Origin: Perkinsus olseni
Taxonomy: Eukaryota; Perkinsozoa; Perkinsida
Assembly (NCBI GenBank): GCA_013115125.1
Contig: JABANN010000499.1
Span: forward strand, 1-25,115
Reading direction: 5' to 3'
DNA: 25,115 nt
In this document: positions 1-11,800 of the stretch, in pieces
Position numbering within the stretch: position 1 is the stretch's first letter
Layout: every line of letters starts with the position of its first letter
The notes under the pieces: generated by a model
The model's input: only the letters and a program-made list of their open reading frames with translations
Databases searched by the model: none
What the model was told of the DNA's origin: nothing
Made by a program: the position numbers and the translations under genes

Positions 1-553
1 GGTGAGGGTGGATAGCGGCTGAGAGATCAACACTCTAGGCAATAACAACGAGATGCCAAACACAAAGATCGTTTTGTCGTTTTGGTGCCCGAGAGGGGTC
101 GGTGAGGTTACTTTCGGTTATTCATCGAATATGATGCTGCTCCCGTCAAACTATCTTAAACAGCGAGGAGTCGGCTGCTATAACGTCCGAATGGGGAAAA
201 TTCTTGTGGGTATTCATCATCGATATATCACTCTGGACGGAGAATACCGCAATGTTGGCACGCAAGATTGAAGGGTATCTACTAGGTGTGCCATTATCAA
301 GCTACACCACCATTGTGCATTGAATATTATAAAAAACACTCTGCGGACGCATCTGCGTCGTAGACTACGAGTGCCGACTCGGCCCAAGACGATCGCTCGG
401 ATGCTCTCTTCGACCTGCAGTTCACTGTGTGACATCGTTGTGTCGACGATACTCTCAAACTACATAAACACAACAGCATGAGAGATGATGATAGTTTAAC
501 CTTATTCTTACTGAATAAGATGATGATGAAATGATAAACAATACCAGTAAGAA
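1..553. other. Non-coding stretch, no gene supported
   Basis: Short open frames exist on both strands here, but none has splice signals, a recognisable motif or continuity with the neighbouring gene. It lies downstream of the stop codon of the minus-strand LRR gene, so part of it should be that gene's 3' untranslated region. A small inverted repeat around 500-520, reading as TTATTC and GAATAA arms, is the only structure I see. Confidence 0.4.
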
Positions 554-3500
554 TCATGCCAGATTGGCTTGCATGCCCGTGCTAGAGTCTAAATTAGCGG
601 CCACCGGAGTGGCAGCAGAGTGCTGCTGAGACCGAGTCAATGGCTCGTTACCGCCTCCCGCCACTGGCGGGGCGAGGACTGTCTGAGCTGAATGGGAGAG
701 ATCTCCGCCACCAAGGTTGGGGTTGAGATTCTCCCGTACTTGCACTCGCTCGACGCCTCCATCTAAATAGATAGTTCGGAGTTGGCTGTTGCTCGCTGGA
801 GGTTCTTGCTTTCACCAGCTGCCACTCAGTCTGATTAACTGCAGCATACACAGATGGCCTATCGAGCCCCTCCTCGGAAACACTCGAGCTGTTCAACCTC
901 CCACTGTGAACGCAACTTTTCGACTTGGGGGATACATCAGTAGTAGCACAACGGCCATTATGCATGATTCAAAACTCATAAGCACAATATGCTACGGCGA
1001 TCTCCTTCCGTACGTTCATCTTCGCATTGGAATCATCACAGACATATGTGACCTCCCAGAAGCCTTCAAAGGGAACACATCGGTACCAATCCTGAGGGGG
1101 CTCCAACGGCAAAGTAACCTACAAGAGAGTAGGTACGAGAGTACTGATCCCCCTGCGTTCAACGGCTGTACATCTGGCGAAGTCCCAATGCGCGAGTTGA
1201 TGAAGCGACTGTCTTCCGCTCGTTTCAAACGTAATACGATCTGTGCAAGGACACGACCTTCATGAGTGCCAAAGTGACATTTGAAAACTGAGTTGTCTGC
1301 CCGAAGGGGATTGAGAAGATTCAACCTGAGGAATCTCATTTGACCAGCAAGATGGCTCGAGGAAGGGAGTTACATTCCAAGACGTCGTTCTAGTAAACTG
1401 ACACAAGTCGGTCCGAATTGGGCCGGAAAGCCCAACCGAGGGCGGCAGAAGTGCTCCCGGATACTGACGTAATCTACTATACGATTATACCTGACGACGA
1501 GGGCGAAGGGAATGGATGGCCGTCCTGCTGCTGCTGCAGTGGCGGTGGGGGGCTGCTGCTGTTGACCACCTACAACATTATGAATATGTCCCTCCTAAGC
1601 TGCACGTGATGATTGCTGATTGGGAAGAGGACGAGGAGGTTGTCCACTTGGGCACATTTGACGTAGAAGTGATGACTGACTCGCCTCAGGCACATCATTA
1701 TCTACATAACGGCCACCGTCCAGTCCGGAATGAGCAGTCGCTACCACTCACCACTTCTGGGCTGAGCCGACCTTCACTCAAGGCGTCCTGGATAGATTGG
1801 GTGACCTGAGAAGCGCCCGCACACCAGCGCCTCTTCCGAAGTCCCTCGTTACCCGGAGCCAAGCCTCAGCTGTGATTGGGACGGCTGTTTTGGGCGCCCT
1901 GTGAGGCGATATGTAGTCGAACTCTAAAGTTCCCGAACTCGGCAGCGACCAATCCTGACCGTATCTGGGAAAGTGTTGAGGAAGACTCTTGTTGTTATCG
2001 GCTCCTCCTCACTTGAAGGGAATGCCATCCATGTGCTCATTTCTGAAGCACTGATAGTTGCCGTACTGACTGACGTCGGGTCGCCCTTTCGCTTTACACC
2101 ATTCAACGTCCCACCTGTTTGTGCATCTGAAAGGCATCACCATCGAGGGAACTTGTGACCAGCAAGGGTCTACAGAAGATGCTCTGCCACCATGTAATGG
2201 TCTGCCGTCTTCAGATCGAGCTTGTAGTGCCCTGTCGGGTTGGAGCCGCTAAAGATGAAGTACCTGTCCAAACGCTGATTACCAACAACAGGGGCGACAG
2301 TAACCCGTACAACTTGATGTCTGCTGGCCGCACCAGGCGTTTATTAGAAACTTTCTTCTTCCCCGGCATGGCTATTCCCAAAGGAAGAGAGGCCTGAGCT
2401 GAGGGGCTCCACAACCGCAGCTCTCACGGAAGTCGGGGGCGACCTCTTGTGTGAAGATTGTGATCTTGGCGAGGTAGTCCAGCAGCGACAGGGCATGGGC
2501 CGGGTCCAGTATCTTGTCCAGGAAGGTCTCTAAGAGGAATACCTGGCAGTTTGAGAGAGTGCGACCGTTAGCAGCTGGCGACCACGCTCCGTCACTTTCA
2601 ACTCGCTGGTGACGGTAGCGTTGAAGAGTATCGACACTTGCTCTGCTTCGAGGGCGAAGTCCTTCGACAAGGCTTCGATGATGGGCCTTCGGGATGAGTC
2701 TTGGCCACAATGGGTGTAACTGACAGGAGGATCCCTTTTCGAGTCCAATAGCATTCACGGATAATCATGTAAATTGTACACAAGATATTCATAGACACTT
2801 TGATATTCATTCAATCACTAAAAAAATTACCATATATCAGTTTCACTATGACACAATAGGGAACAGACCAGTGGAACGAGATTGCTTAGAAATGCTTCGC
2901 TCGACGGTGAAGTTGCGTACCATCTCATCAGCCTCTGGAAAAGATCGTCCGACAGTCTCTTCCGTATAGTTCTAGTCGGATCATCATTCAGCGTATCCGG
3001 ATCCACGGCAGCCTCAGGAGACTTCTGCCGGTACCTGCGGTAGAGACCTCCAAGCACACGAAGAGTCCACAGCAAACCAGTACACGGCGGTGTAGGTGAG
3101 CATCCCCGCGTTGGGGAGTTGCCAAACATTCTCCTCATCCAACTCGAAGCTCGTCAGGGATGCACCATCGTGCCGTATCTACAACAACGTATCTTATCGT
3201 CATCCTGGCCGTAGACAGAATAAGTTACCTCGTAGAAAGTGTCAGGGAAGCTGATGGAATCTTCTATGATTTGCCATCGCCTCAGACACTGTCGAGCCAC
3301 AGCTCGATTGTAGGGGTTTTCCATGTGAAGCCGATAAGACCCAGTGGGGTCCAAGAAATTGTAACTGTGGACGAATAAGTGGACTTGTAAAAAAGCTAAA
3401 ACATGACCTACTTCGCTCCGACGTCGAGGGAGTCATCACCGTTGCCACCATCCCCTGGCAAGCAGGCTCTCACTATAATTACCCTCACCCTGATGATGCT

Positions 3501-6302
3501 TACCTTTGGGTGTGTCATCCACGCCCGAGAACTCACATCGATCAACGTCGACAAAGTACATCTTACGATCGGGCGGGTAGGGGTTGAGGTACCTGACCAA
3601 AGCATCAGCCAGGCAAAAGGGAAGAGGAGAAAGCCGCTACATCAGTCTTAGAAGGGCTCGGATGCCATCGGCTCCTAAGGGATTGTTGGATACTAGTACG
3701 GTGTGGATGCTTGGGTGAATGCACAGGGAATCCGCCAAGACCTGCCTTCGACCTAAGATACCATCTTAGGCTAGCAGCAGTCTTACGAAAGCGGATTGAT
3801 AATTGAGCTGGGAGTTGCGCAAGTCCACATACTCGACGCTGGCGATGCCTGATCGAGAGAGGACTAGTGGCCGCGGAGGAGGAGGTATTGATGACGTACT
3901 GCCCAGGTAGGTGCACAGAATGTTCATGCAGGGGAAGCAATTATCGAGGGCCTTCCGACCGACGCACTCCTCCAAGGCCACGAGGCCAGCCTTACCGAGG
4001 TAACCAGACCGGGCGAAGTGAGTACCCAGAGAATGACTCAGCAACCTGAGGAGGAAGAGATTTCCCAATCGCCCCACTCGACCGAATGCCGGCAGCGGAC
4101 TGATGATTCTGGCACGTCATCATTCTCACGGGGCATTGTGGCGGAGCACAGGCTCTGGCCGGGCCGACCATCATCGTCCGACTTACACCGAGTTGTTGGC
4201 GCAACTTAGCGATGTGACTACATCAACCTCTGCCAGGGCGAATCCGATATGGTCCAGGGCCCTGAGGGTGGTGGAGCATTGGCAGCAGCAGCAGCACCAC
4301 CACCACCTCTACGAGAAGTCTCACATGTGGTTGAGGTGATTGCCGGAAATATCCAAAACCTTGAGGTGCTGCAGTCGAAGGATCATATCGCCGACACAAA
4401 TTGGGCCCTGGTTTGACCATCGACCTGACATCATTCAATACCACTCCTTTCGAACTTCCTGAGCTGCTGAACTCACCAAGGGCGGTGTAGCTGAGATCGA
4501 GCTCCTCGATAATCTCGTTGTCAAGGCCTTCTAGTAGGATGGCATACGCGTAGTCGGTGATGTTGATACCCGACAGTTTGAGAACCTGGGCGACGAGTAG
4601 TGGAAGGTACGGTACGAGATTGACGACCCCTCACCACTAGTTTGGGCACTAAATCATCCTGCAGTAAGCGGCCAAACGACCTGATGGTGTCCGTCCCCAG
4701 GGCTATGTTGTCACTAAGATCGATGAACTCGACCGAGTCCAACCATTCAGCTTCCTCCAGGCGGTCCAGGAGAAATCTGAATTTGGAAATCTAGAAGCAT
4801 TCCCGGGAAAAGTCCAACAGTAAGATTACAGGAAACCCCTATCCGTAATAGAGTTGCCATTCAAGTAAAGCCTCTTCAGTGGCTGGCTGCGTATCTGCAA
4901 AGATGCGCTCGGCGGCGTCAACTCTGCGGGTTGGATCACCTCCACTGCGCCGGTGACGATCGCCTCCAGTTCTCTGTCGGAAAGGCCTTTATGGGAGAGA
5001 ACCTGACAGGTGATGAGAATAAAGAAAAGTGTGGTATGAGAAGTTGCAAGCAAGAGACCGGGAGAGATTGAACTGAAGGTAGAAAGCCCTACAAGATCGT
5101 TGACGCCGAGGGGGGCGGCCAGCACTGGGAGGGGGGTCGGAGGAAGACCTCTAGATCGCACAGCCTCGAAGAAGGCCAGGCAGCCGGGGTATCTATCGAC
5201 CTTCTTTGTGTAGAGCAAGAGTGGGGTGTAAGATACTACTTGAATTGTTGTTTGACGATCTTTTCTAGCTCATAATTGATTCGTGGCGCCTCCTCGGAGA
5301 ACTCGCGCCAGCTAGAAACATCAAGCCCTGGGAGGAGCGTTTCCAAAACCTCCGCGGTACGACTTCGAGCCAAGGGCTTCTCCGGCTCTTCCGATGGTAT
5401 CAAAGGTCGGCCTACGAACTTCGCGTGAAAAAAGATACGTCAGTCCCTCGTCTCGAACTACCCGTCTCCCTCTGCGCTATACCCGGTAGTCTGCTGCTGT
5501 TGGTCTCAGCCGATCCATAGGTAGCCGGCCTTCGGAAATCTGAGAGGACAGATGGCAGCTCCCCTCCTGCTTGATGCCCTCACCTTCCAGTGCGTTGATG
5601 ATCTGCGTACCAAGAAGGCCTTTCGCCTTGAGTTTCCGTCGGACCCCGAGGGGCATGTTTTCGATCTCTCGGCCATCGCCACTGAGATGATCCTCGCAAA
5701 CGTGCATCATACGCGACTTGGACAGAGCCAGTGTGTCGTCGAAGCCGCCTTGTGAACTTAGCATCTTTTCTCCTGCAGAATACCATGATCGACCTCAAGA
5801 TTCCGACCCCGAGAAGCCGACTTGATAGCGTGCTTCTCGCCGTGTCTATCCTTCTATCCTGCTGTTGCAGCATGATGGGCGGCTGGGACGTGAGGGCTTC
5901 CGAAGGCCAATTCCTTCTGGACAGTTTGCTCAACACTCTGCACACAGGAAGCCGTCCCTGGCGCGCAGGAGAGCCTCCACCTACTTGTTCCGGGGCTGCA
6001 TCTTCTCGTCACTACTGGTCAGTTTCGGCAGGGTGACGGCGGCGGACTCCGGTCCTTCCGCGGGTCCGGCGTGACTGACATGACAGCATACCGAGAGGGC
6101 GGAGGGAAGGGGGTCTAACCCTTGGGGGGAACTCTCTGGTGGAGGGGGGCCACTGGTGTTGTGCAACCCGTCACCGGCGGGCGCCGTCTCACCACTGCAA
6201 CGAGGGGAAGAGTATAGCTGCCAACTGTGCCGGGAAAATCACTTACCCGTTCTCATCCGTATCCTGGAGAGAGTTCCCTTGTAGATCGCCCCTTCGCGTC
6301 AT
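554..6302 (-). CDS. Leucine-rich-repeat (RNI-like) protein with repeated beta-unit/DUF4476-like modules
   Basis: About 31 exons and 1,240 residues. Well-supported exons run 5483-5748, 5257-5418, 5093-5203, 4830-5002, 4635-4776, 4442-4585, 4325-4368, 3900-4045, 3787-3848, 3641-3741, 3504-3592, 3229-3383, 3084-3178, 2921-3034, 2596-2719, 2428-2542, 2311-2371, 2174-2263, 2013-2126, 1853-1964, 1752-1805, 1574-1701, 1374-1490, 1145-1325, 996-1091 and 554-808. Phases agree at nearly every junction. The N-terminus (from Met at 6302) is Pro/Ser-rich and less certain. The middle has about seven RNI-type repeats, for example LKRLYLNGNSITDRG, VEFIDLSDN and LKVLDISGNHLNH. Then follow units with a DPTGSYRL or NPTGHYKLDL motif and a W-x-LP-x2-G core, alternating with helical segments resembling DUF4476. 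Such LRR domains usually bind proteins. The target and cellular role are unknown. Exons near 852-903 and 4187-4217 are uncertain. Confidence 0.8.
3752..3770. repeat. Perfect hairpin inside a 45-nt intron of the LRR gene
   Basis: Eight-base arms CCTAAGAT and ATCTTAGG are separated by three bases. They occupy nearly half of the intron 3742-3786, between the branch-point region and the acceptor on the minus strand. It may simply bring the splice sites together. No copy of the same hairpin was recognised elsewhere in the window. Confidence 0.6.
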
Positions 6303-6506
6303 GTACTTAGTCTGTTCACTGACTCGATACCTGACCACAGCCCCCTCCCATCTGGACTAAGCTGAGCTTGTGTGTGCCACGCCGTCGCGGCGCTTAGACT
6401 CTTTTCTGCGTTACCCAGCTAGGCCGAATGCTGCTGTCACAACGAGCGGAAAGGACAGATGCTCTGAGTCGCTCCTGGCAGGTTAGCTAGGTTGAAGAGC
6501 ATGTTG

Positions 6507-7370
6507 CTACATCTGCCAGTAGTTGTCGTAGTTGGCTTCCTGAGTGACATCTGCCATCTGATTGTCCGACGAAGAAAGGTCTGAAGAGCGGCCTTAGCTA
6601 GGGTAGTGGAGGTCACCTTACCTAGCGTGCTTCCCTTCAGGCCCGGCACCTCTCGCCGTATAAAACCGATTGAGTCACGGGCGCCCTTCGTAGAGAGCTG
6701 AAAGTTACGAATGGAGTGGTATGGATTACGATGAATTACGATGGTTTACTTGGATGAAGCTTGGTCTTCGGCGACGTATTCTGTGTTCCAGATCTATGAG
6801 ATACTGGAAGACCTTCGGGCGAAGAATTGTCAGACCCATGGTAGCCTCGTCATTGGCGACGAACTCGGCCCGAAGGTACTACGTGGAGCATGGCATGAAC
6901 CTAAGGCCCGGCGTTGCCCTCACCTTGGCTCTCAGTTCTGATATTTTCTCGAGCTCCTTTTCCCTCAGAGTGCCTTCTTCTCCCAGTGAAAGGGAGTGCA
7001 TGAAACGCACCTGCACGACTTCCCGTCAACAAACGCAAAAAGGAACTCGTCGAATCGAGAGGGGCTGTTAGCAACGCGTGATGGCAACTTATGGAAGGTG
7101 CTTTCGGATCAATCTTTAAGGGGCTGCCACGAGCAGCCTAACATCTGTTCTCGCCGATAATTGACATACCTCAATTGACCTTACCAGCCAACCTGTGTTC
7201 CTGAATTTATAGTGGAGTCTGAAGGGATCCTCTTGAGAGGTGGCATCATCGCTGTTGGCTTCCTCTGCCCTCTGCTGCTGCTGGGCAGCATCGTCGCCGT
7301 CGAATTGTGAGCCTTCACTCGAGGTCGAGTGCCTCTTCTCCGTTGAGTGCTCTGTCACGTTACAGGCCAT
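6507..7370 (-). CDS. Uncharacterised protein of about 183 residues
   Basis: Five exons: 7185-7370, 6924-7010, 6750-6878, 6622-6697 and 6507-6580, all joined by GT-AG introns with matching phase. The start ATG at 7370 follows a CAG that could be a splice or trans-splice acceptor. Residues 1-50 are polar, Gln/Asp/Glu-rich and probably disordered. From about residue 50 the protein becomes mixed charged and helical, with a KELEKISELRAK-type coiled stretch and an arginine cluster (RIRRRRP) near residue 125. The C-terminus is acidic and aromatic, ending NYDNYWQM. I do not recognise a family. There is no signal peptide or membrane segment, so it is probably cytosolic or nuclear. It ends about 200 bp upstream of the LRR gene start on the same strand. 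Confidence 0.6.
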
Positions 7371-7580
7371 TGCCGCTATCGCTGTCGGTTTGAATAAATT
7401 TTTCCCAATAGAACCTGAGAACGGGGGAAGTCTTATGTAGTCTTCTCATGACGGAGTCGTCGCTACGTCGTTTGTCTAACGTGGACGCTCTCGTGTCGTC
7501 TCCCCTGTAAATGGCTTCGTGTATTTTCATTATTCTGTCATCAACCTGAGGATGTCCATGAACTCAGGGCACACTAGGTC

Positions 7581-8455
7581 CAACTGACCAGTCGTGCGGC
7601 CTCTTCGTCAGGATCAACATGTGCCTGCTTGTGAAGAGTATCTTTCTTTTGTAGCTTCTTCCCCATTCAGTTAACAGTACTTCACCAAAAAGACACCTTC
7701 TCCTATAATAGAACACTGAAAGCGCCGATTGGCGATGGAAACTTGAGATGACGCTAGCCAGATGGTGAACGCGAGCCGCAGCGAGTTCACAGTTGCAATG
7801 GGTCAACAAACACAGTGTGGTGATACTGAGTAACAAACTCGGGGTAAATAATAATGAGTAGCTCATCAGTAGCAGCCGTTGCATGCTCGCAAGCATGCTG
7901 TGAGTAATACAGGTGCCAGAGACGGGTGACTCAACATCAAGCCGTGCCACTGAAAGCCTCGAGAATATGCATCGATCGATATTTGAGAGGCTGTGAACCG
8001 TCAGGAGGCCCAAAGAAGCTGACAACGCGTATGTCATCAACACATGAATGCCAATCAATAAGGATAGTCCGAAGTTTCCTAGAGTTCTTGGTGGACTCTA
8101 TCCGAAAACCCTCCAGTGGAACACTTGCAGTGACCATGAGCGCTTCAACCGGCATCCGAGTGTTTGTCTATGCAGTACTCGTGCAGAACGATATTACAAC
8201 ACTGGAAAAGGAAGTGTCGGGCTCGGAAATGCACAGCACAATTGGATAATCTTGCGCACTTGATAGCGCTCATGAAGAGCCTAGGCCCAGTCACGAGTGT
8301 TGATGACGGGTACACGAAGTGAAGGGCGAAGAGGTCAGCAGCCTAAAAATGCATGAACTTACCACCCCATCCAACCCTGACAACATCCTACGCGTTGAGC
8401 TCCTTCCATGGTAGTGACATGGATGGTGGAAACCCGAACCTTATGCCGTGTTCCG
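7581..8455 (-). CDS. Possible multi-exon gene, structure unresolved
   Basis: Several coding-like segments lie in order on this strand. They are a short N-terminus starting MNSTAKITDAAEHG near 8455, an open stretch from about 8342 to 8260, a longer segment from about 8124 to 7953 (PLEGFRIESTKNSRKLRT onward), and a Lys/Glu-rich C-terminus ending VSWT at about 7581. Acceptor-like CAG or AAG sites precede most of them, but I could not make the phases agree at every junction. Either the model is incomplete or part of it is pseudogenic. No family is recognised. Overlapping plus-strand open frames look like shadows. Confidence 0.3.
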
Positions 8456-8703
8456 CTGCGTCCGTGATCTTAGCTGTTGAGTTCATTGTTGAGTTCAGTA
8501 AAAGGATTGGGAAAGGACGATCAACGCAACTTAGCCGAGGAGCTTTCGCATGAACCTCGTCTGCTATCCAGGCTCGTCTTTTGAGCTCAAGATGCAGTGA
8601 ATTCCTGATCGAATGCTCGTGTCTCGGTCATTCTTCGAGATCTCCACTGGCTCACACTCCTCTGTATGATTTCTCGTGCTGAATACGTTCTCCTCACTTT
8701 ATA
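8456..8703. other. Intergenic stretch between divergent gene clusters
   Basis: This lies between the weak minus-strand gene and the plus-strand phosphatase, so promoters in both directions should fall here. I see no TATA-like box or repeated site that I could defend. Confidence 0.4.
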
Positions 8704-8769
8704 CAGGGTGCCGATTTAAGAAAGGGCAAACCCCTTCATGATGATGGTCCTTATTAAGTCGGCACTCTG
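8704..8769. mobile_element. 66-bp MITE, Tc1/mariner-like ends
   Basis: Imperfect terminal inverted repeats of 19 bp (16 matches) start CAGGGTGCCGA on the left and CAGAGTGCCGA on the complementary right end. TA dinucleotides flank at 8702-8703 and 8770-8771, as expected for the TA target duplication of the Tc1/mariner superfamily. There is no room for a transposase, so this would be a non-autonomous deletion derivative. It lies about 90 bp upstream of the proposed phosphatase start. A chance foldback is the alternative. Confidence 0.5.
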
Positions 8770-8859
8770 TACCCTCCTTTTCTATCATTTCGAGCGTCTT
8801 GTCCGGGAGATGTCGATCTAGTTAGTATCATACGTCTCTTCGCGGTAGCTGCCGTACTA

Positions 8860-11800
8860 ATGGTACCAGCCTGGGCACGTCTAGCGGCTGCTTCCCTGCC
8901 GTTCAGGGCGGCTGGTAACGAGTACACCTCGGAACTGTTTGGCGATGGTGCGATCGCTGGAAATAGAGAGGTAGTTCTCGAGGACGTAGTGCAGCTGTGA
9001 TGATCGCGGATGCGGGAGTTCGTTGATCCATCTATAGTTTTACTTCAAAACTTCCTCTTGTTGGAGTGAAACCACGATTGTATCTCGAGAAATGGTGATT
9101 GAAGGAAAGTACAGACTCATTGAGGTCATCATGATCTGCCCTCTCCGAGCCATTTTTGGCTTTGCTAGCTCCCTGTCGCCTCGATCTGACTTGAGTGAAG
9201 CATGTCGGAGTAGCCGGCGTGACCTCCCAAGTGACCGCTGCGATGAGTCGGCAGCCTCCGTGTCCAGTTAGGTCGGCCTCACCTCGTCTATGATGGTGAT
9301 AGGAGACTGGGGTGGGATAGGTCGCCAACGGTTCTGGAGTTCTGATGAGTAACTCCACCAACCCATGCGATTCTGATTTGCTCATTTAGACGGAACACGG
9401 CAGCCGCGATGGGTGAGGTCGCCGAGGAGAGGACAGTGGTGGCCGTCCTGAGTAGTAGGTGGGCTGCTGGAGGGTCGATAGGCATGCATCCAGGCACTGG
9501 GGACAACTTCTATGAAGAGGGCATCCCGACAGACGAATTCGATCCGAGATTTCACGACACATTTGAAAACGTCTTCTCGGCTCCGAGTCTTCGTAAAATC
9601 CCCTGGTATGTGATAGCTGGCAACCACGATCACATTGGAAATGTGACAGCCCAGATTGCGTAGTGAGCTGAGGAAATCTGTCGGCGTTGTTAGCAACGGT
9701 GCTAGGTACAGCAAGATGAGCGCGCGTTGGGTCTTTCCGGCGTTGTTTCACTATAAACTGTTCAGAATGGGAGGATGTAGCGTACTCGTAGTAATGATAG
9801 ACACCATCGTTTTGGACGGTGTGGCCAAGGAAAACCCGAGTTTCAACTGCAGAGATCAGGAAGGGATATGTATGAGCGAATATGACGGAGATGATGGGGT
9901 TAGGAAATGGCCGTCACGCGCCACGAAATTCTCCGATTTGAACAGGAGCTGTCGGATACTCAGCAGTCCGCGCTGCGGTGGATCGAGTCAGCACTTTCAC
10001 AGCACAACACAACTGCTGACTTTATTCTAGTAGTGGGGCACTACCCTATCTGGTAGAGTTTGCTGCTGCTGCTGCTGCTGTAGATAGTGACTGGGGGATG
10101 TAACATCCCGGATGTTGTCAGGTCGCTTGCGGAGCACGGACCTACCTATCGGCTGTCTCGGTTGCTGATGCCGCTGTTGACGAAGTATCGTGTAACGGCT
10201 TATCTGTCTGGCCATGATCATGTTCATCAACATTTGTATGACGGGTCGTTCAAAAAACAAAGCCAAAACCAGTTCTGGAACTGTTTTACAAAACCGGTCC
10301 TCAGCACTGGTTCTGAAACTGCGTTTATAGACATGGGTTTCCCAAACCAGTTCTAGAACCCGTTTTTCAATGCGATCTTTAAATGAGTTCTCAAAATCAG
10401 TTATCAAAACAGGTTCTGGTCTAATGCTTCGAGTAAAGATTCGCACCTTTCTCACTATGAATGGAACCATTCCTGCTGGCAGAGCCTCAGTTCGTATCAT
10501 AGTAAAGAGTTGATCGAACTGCCATCGACGAGCTGCGAACCGGCGTGATAAACGTTGTCGTCGGGAACGGCGCGTCCCACAGCTCTAGACACTGGTATAT
10601 GTATTGGCCTCAAGTTCCTCGGTCAGAATACGTCGTGCAGGGATCTATCAGTCGGTGCAATTCGACATGAGTCTAGGTGCTGTGCACAAGCACATTGATG
10701 CTTTTATACTGGTGGGGATGCAATTCATTTCCTCCAGAAGACCCTTGAAGGTGATGCGCGGTTCCCTGGAGCAGCGGAACGTCCTGCAAGCCATTGGTTC
10801 CCTCGAGAGGTGTCGTCTGAAACTCGCCATTCGCCCGCTGGTCCAGCAGAACCCAGATGTGTTTTATAACAGGAGAAATTTTTCCTCCCTGAACTGCATC
10901 TTCGTGGTGAGCAATGAGTACAGGCAGTACCTTACTCTCAACCGAAGTTCGCGGGAGCCCGGCATGTTGCCTTTGTCCCGAATGAATCGTCAATTTGGCC
11001 GACGCTACGCCGTCGACGGTCTTCTTGCGGGTATACCAGCGAAACTCCTAGGAGACTCGGCTTATGCCCTATTACGAAACTTCCTTACTCCGTGGCACGG
11101 AACCCTTGCTCACGTGTAGTCGCTAAGAGCACGGCGGACGAAGAAGTTGTGACCTGGTATAATTTCTGCCAATCCTCAAGGCGTTTCGAATGTGAACAAG
11201 TTCTTGGTATCATGAAGAGCAGGTTCATCATGAAGTGTATGTAGTTCTTTGATTCCGTGTTACCTATTAGCCGAAAGTTTTGTTACGTCGGTACTGTATG
11301 ATAACCAAGCGGGATTTGAGGCCAGGCCGCTCGCCACAATTATCTCAAAACCCATCAGACCAGTTTTCAAGAATAAGTTCCGAAAACCGCTTATGTAATC
11401 AGTTTTGAGCTCTAGCGTACGCGCCCGGAACCCGTTCGGAAATAGGTTCCATATCCAATTCTAGCATCCATTTTTTGGAGGCGATTTCATCAGAACCGGT
11501 TCTGGAACCAGCAGCTGGTTCCTTTTTCAGCACGGTGCTGACAGAACCCGTCTATTAAACGACCGTGAATGTTACATCTTCGCTACGCCCTTCGGTATAT
11601 TCTTATTCAGGTATGAAGGGCGGACAGGTCTCCATCTCCTCAGCACTGGAGCCGCTGCCAGATGCTTCACAGGACAACCGAGGCTCTTCAGGTAGTGAGA
11701 TTTATGTGACATTCCCCATCGTATCAGCCCTTACTGAGGCTCAGCATCGTCCTTGTTCTTGTCTCTTGCTTCTCATATACTATGGAATTCATAATATCTT

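Noticed and set aside
2365-2430. Boundary between two tandem LRR-type genes
   Set aside because: The frame ends at a stop near 2372 and an ATG follows, but a GT-AG intron (2372-2427) joins the flanking exons in phase and keeps the module order, so one gene is more likely.
5552-5755. Plus-strand open frame opposite the LRR gene
   Set aside because: It is antisense to a minus-strand exon that splices in phase to the LRR region.
7926-8249. Plus-strand frame of 107 residues
   Set aside because: It has no splice partners or family content, and the minus strand reads better over the same span.
10604-11119. Longest plus-strand open frame in the first half, as a host gene
   Set aside because: It matches Harbinger transposase blocks and lies between the inverted ends of the element, so it is transposon sequence.
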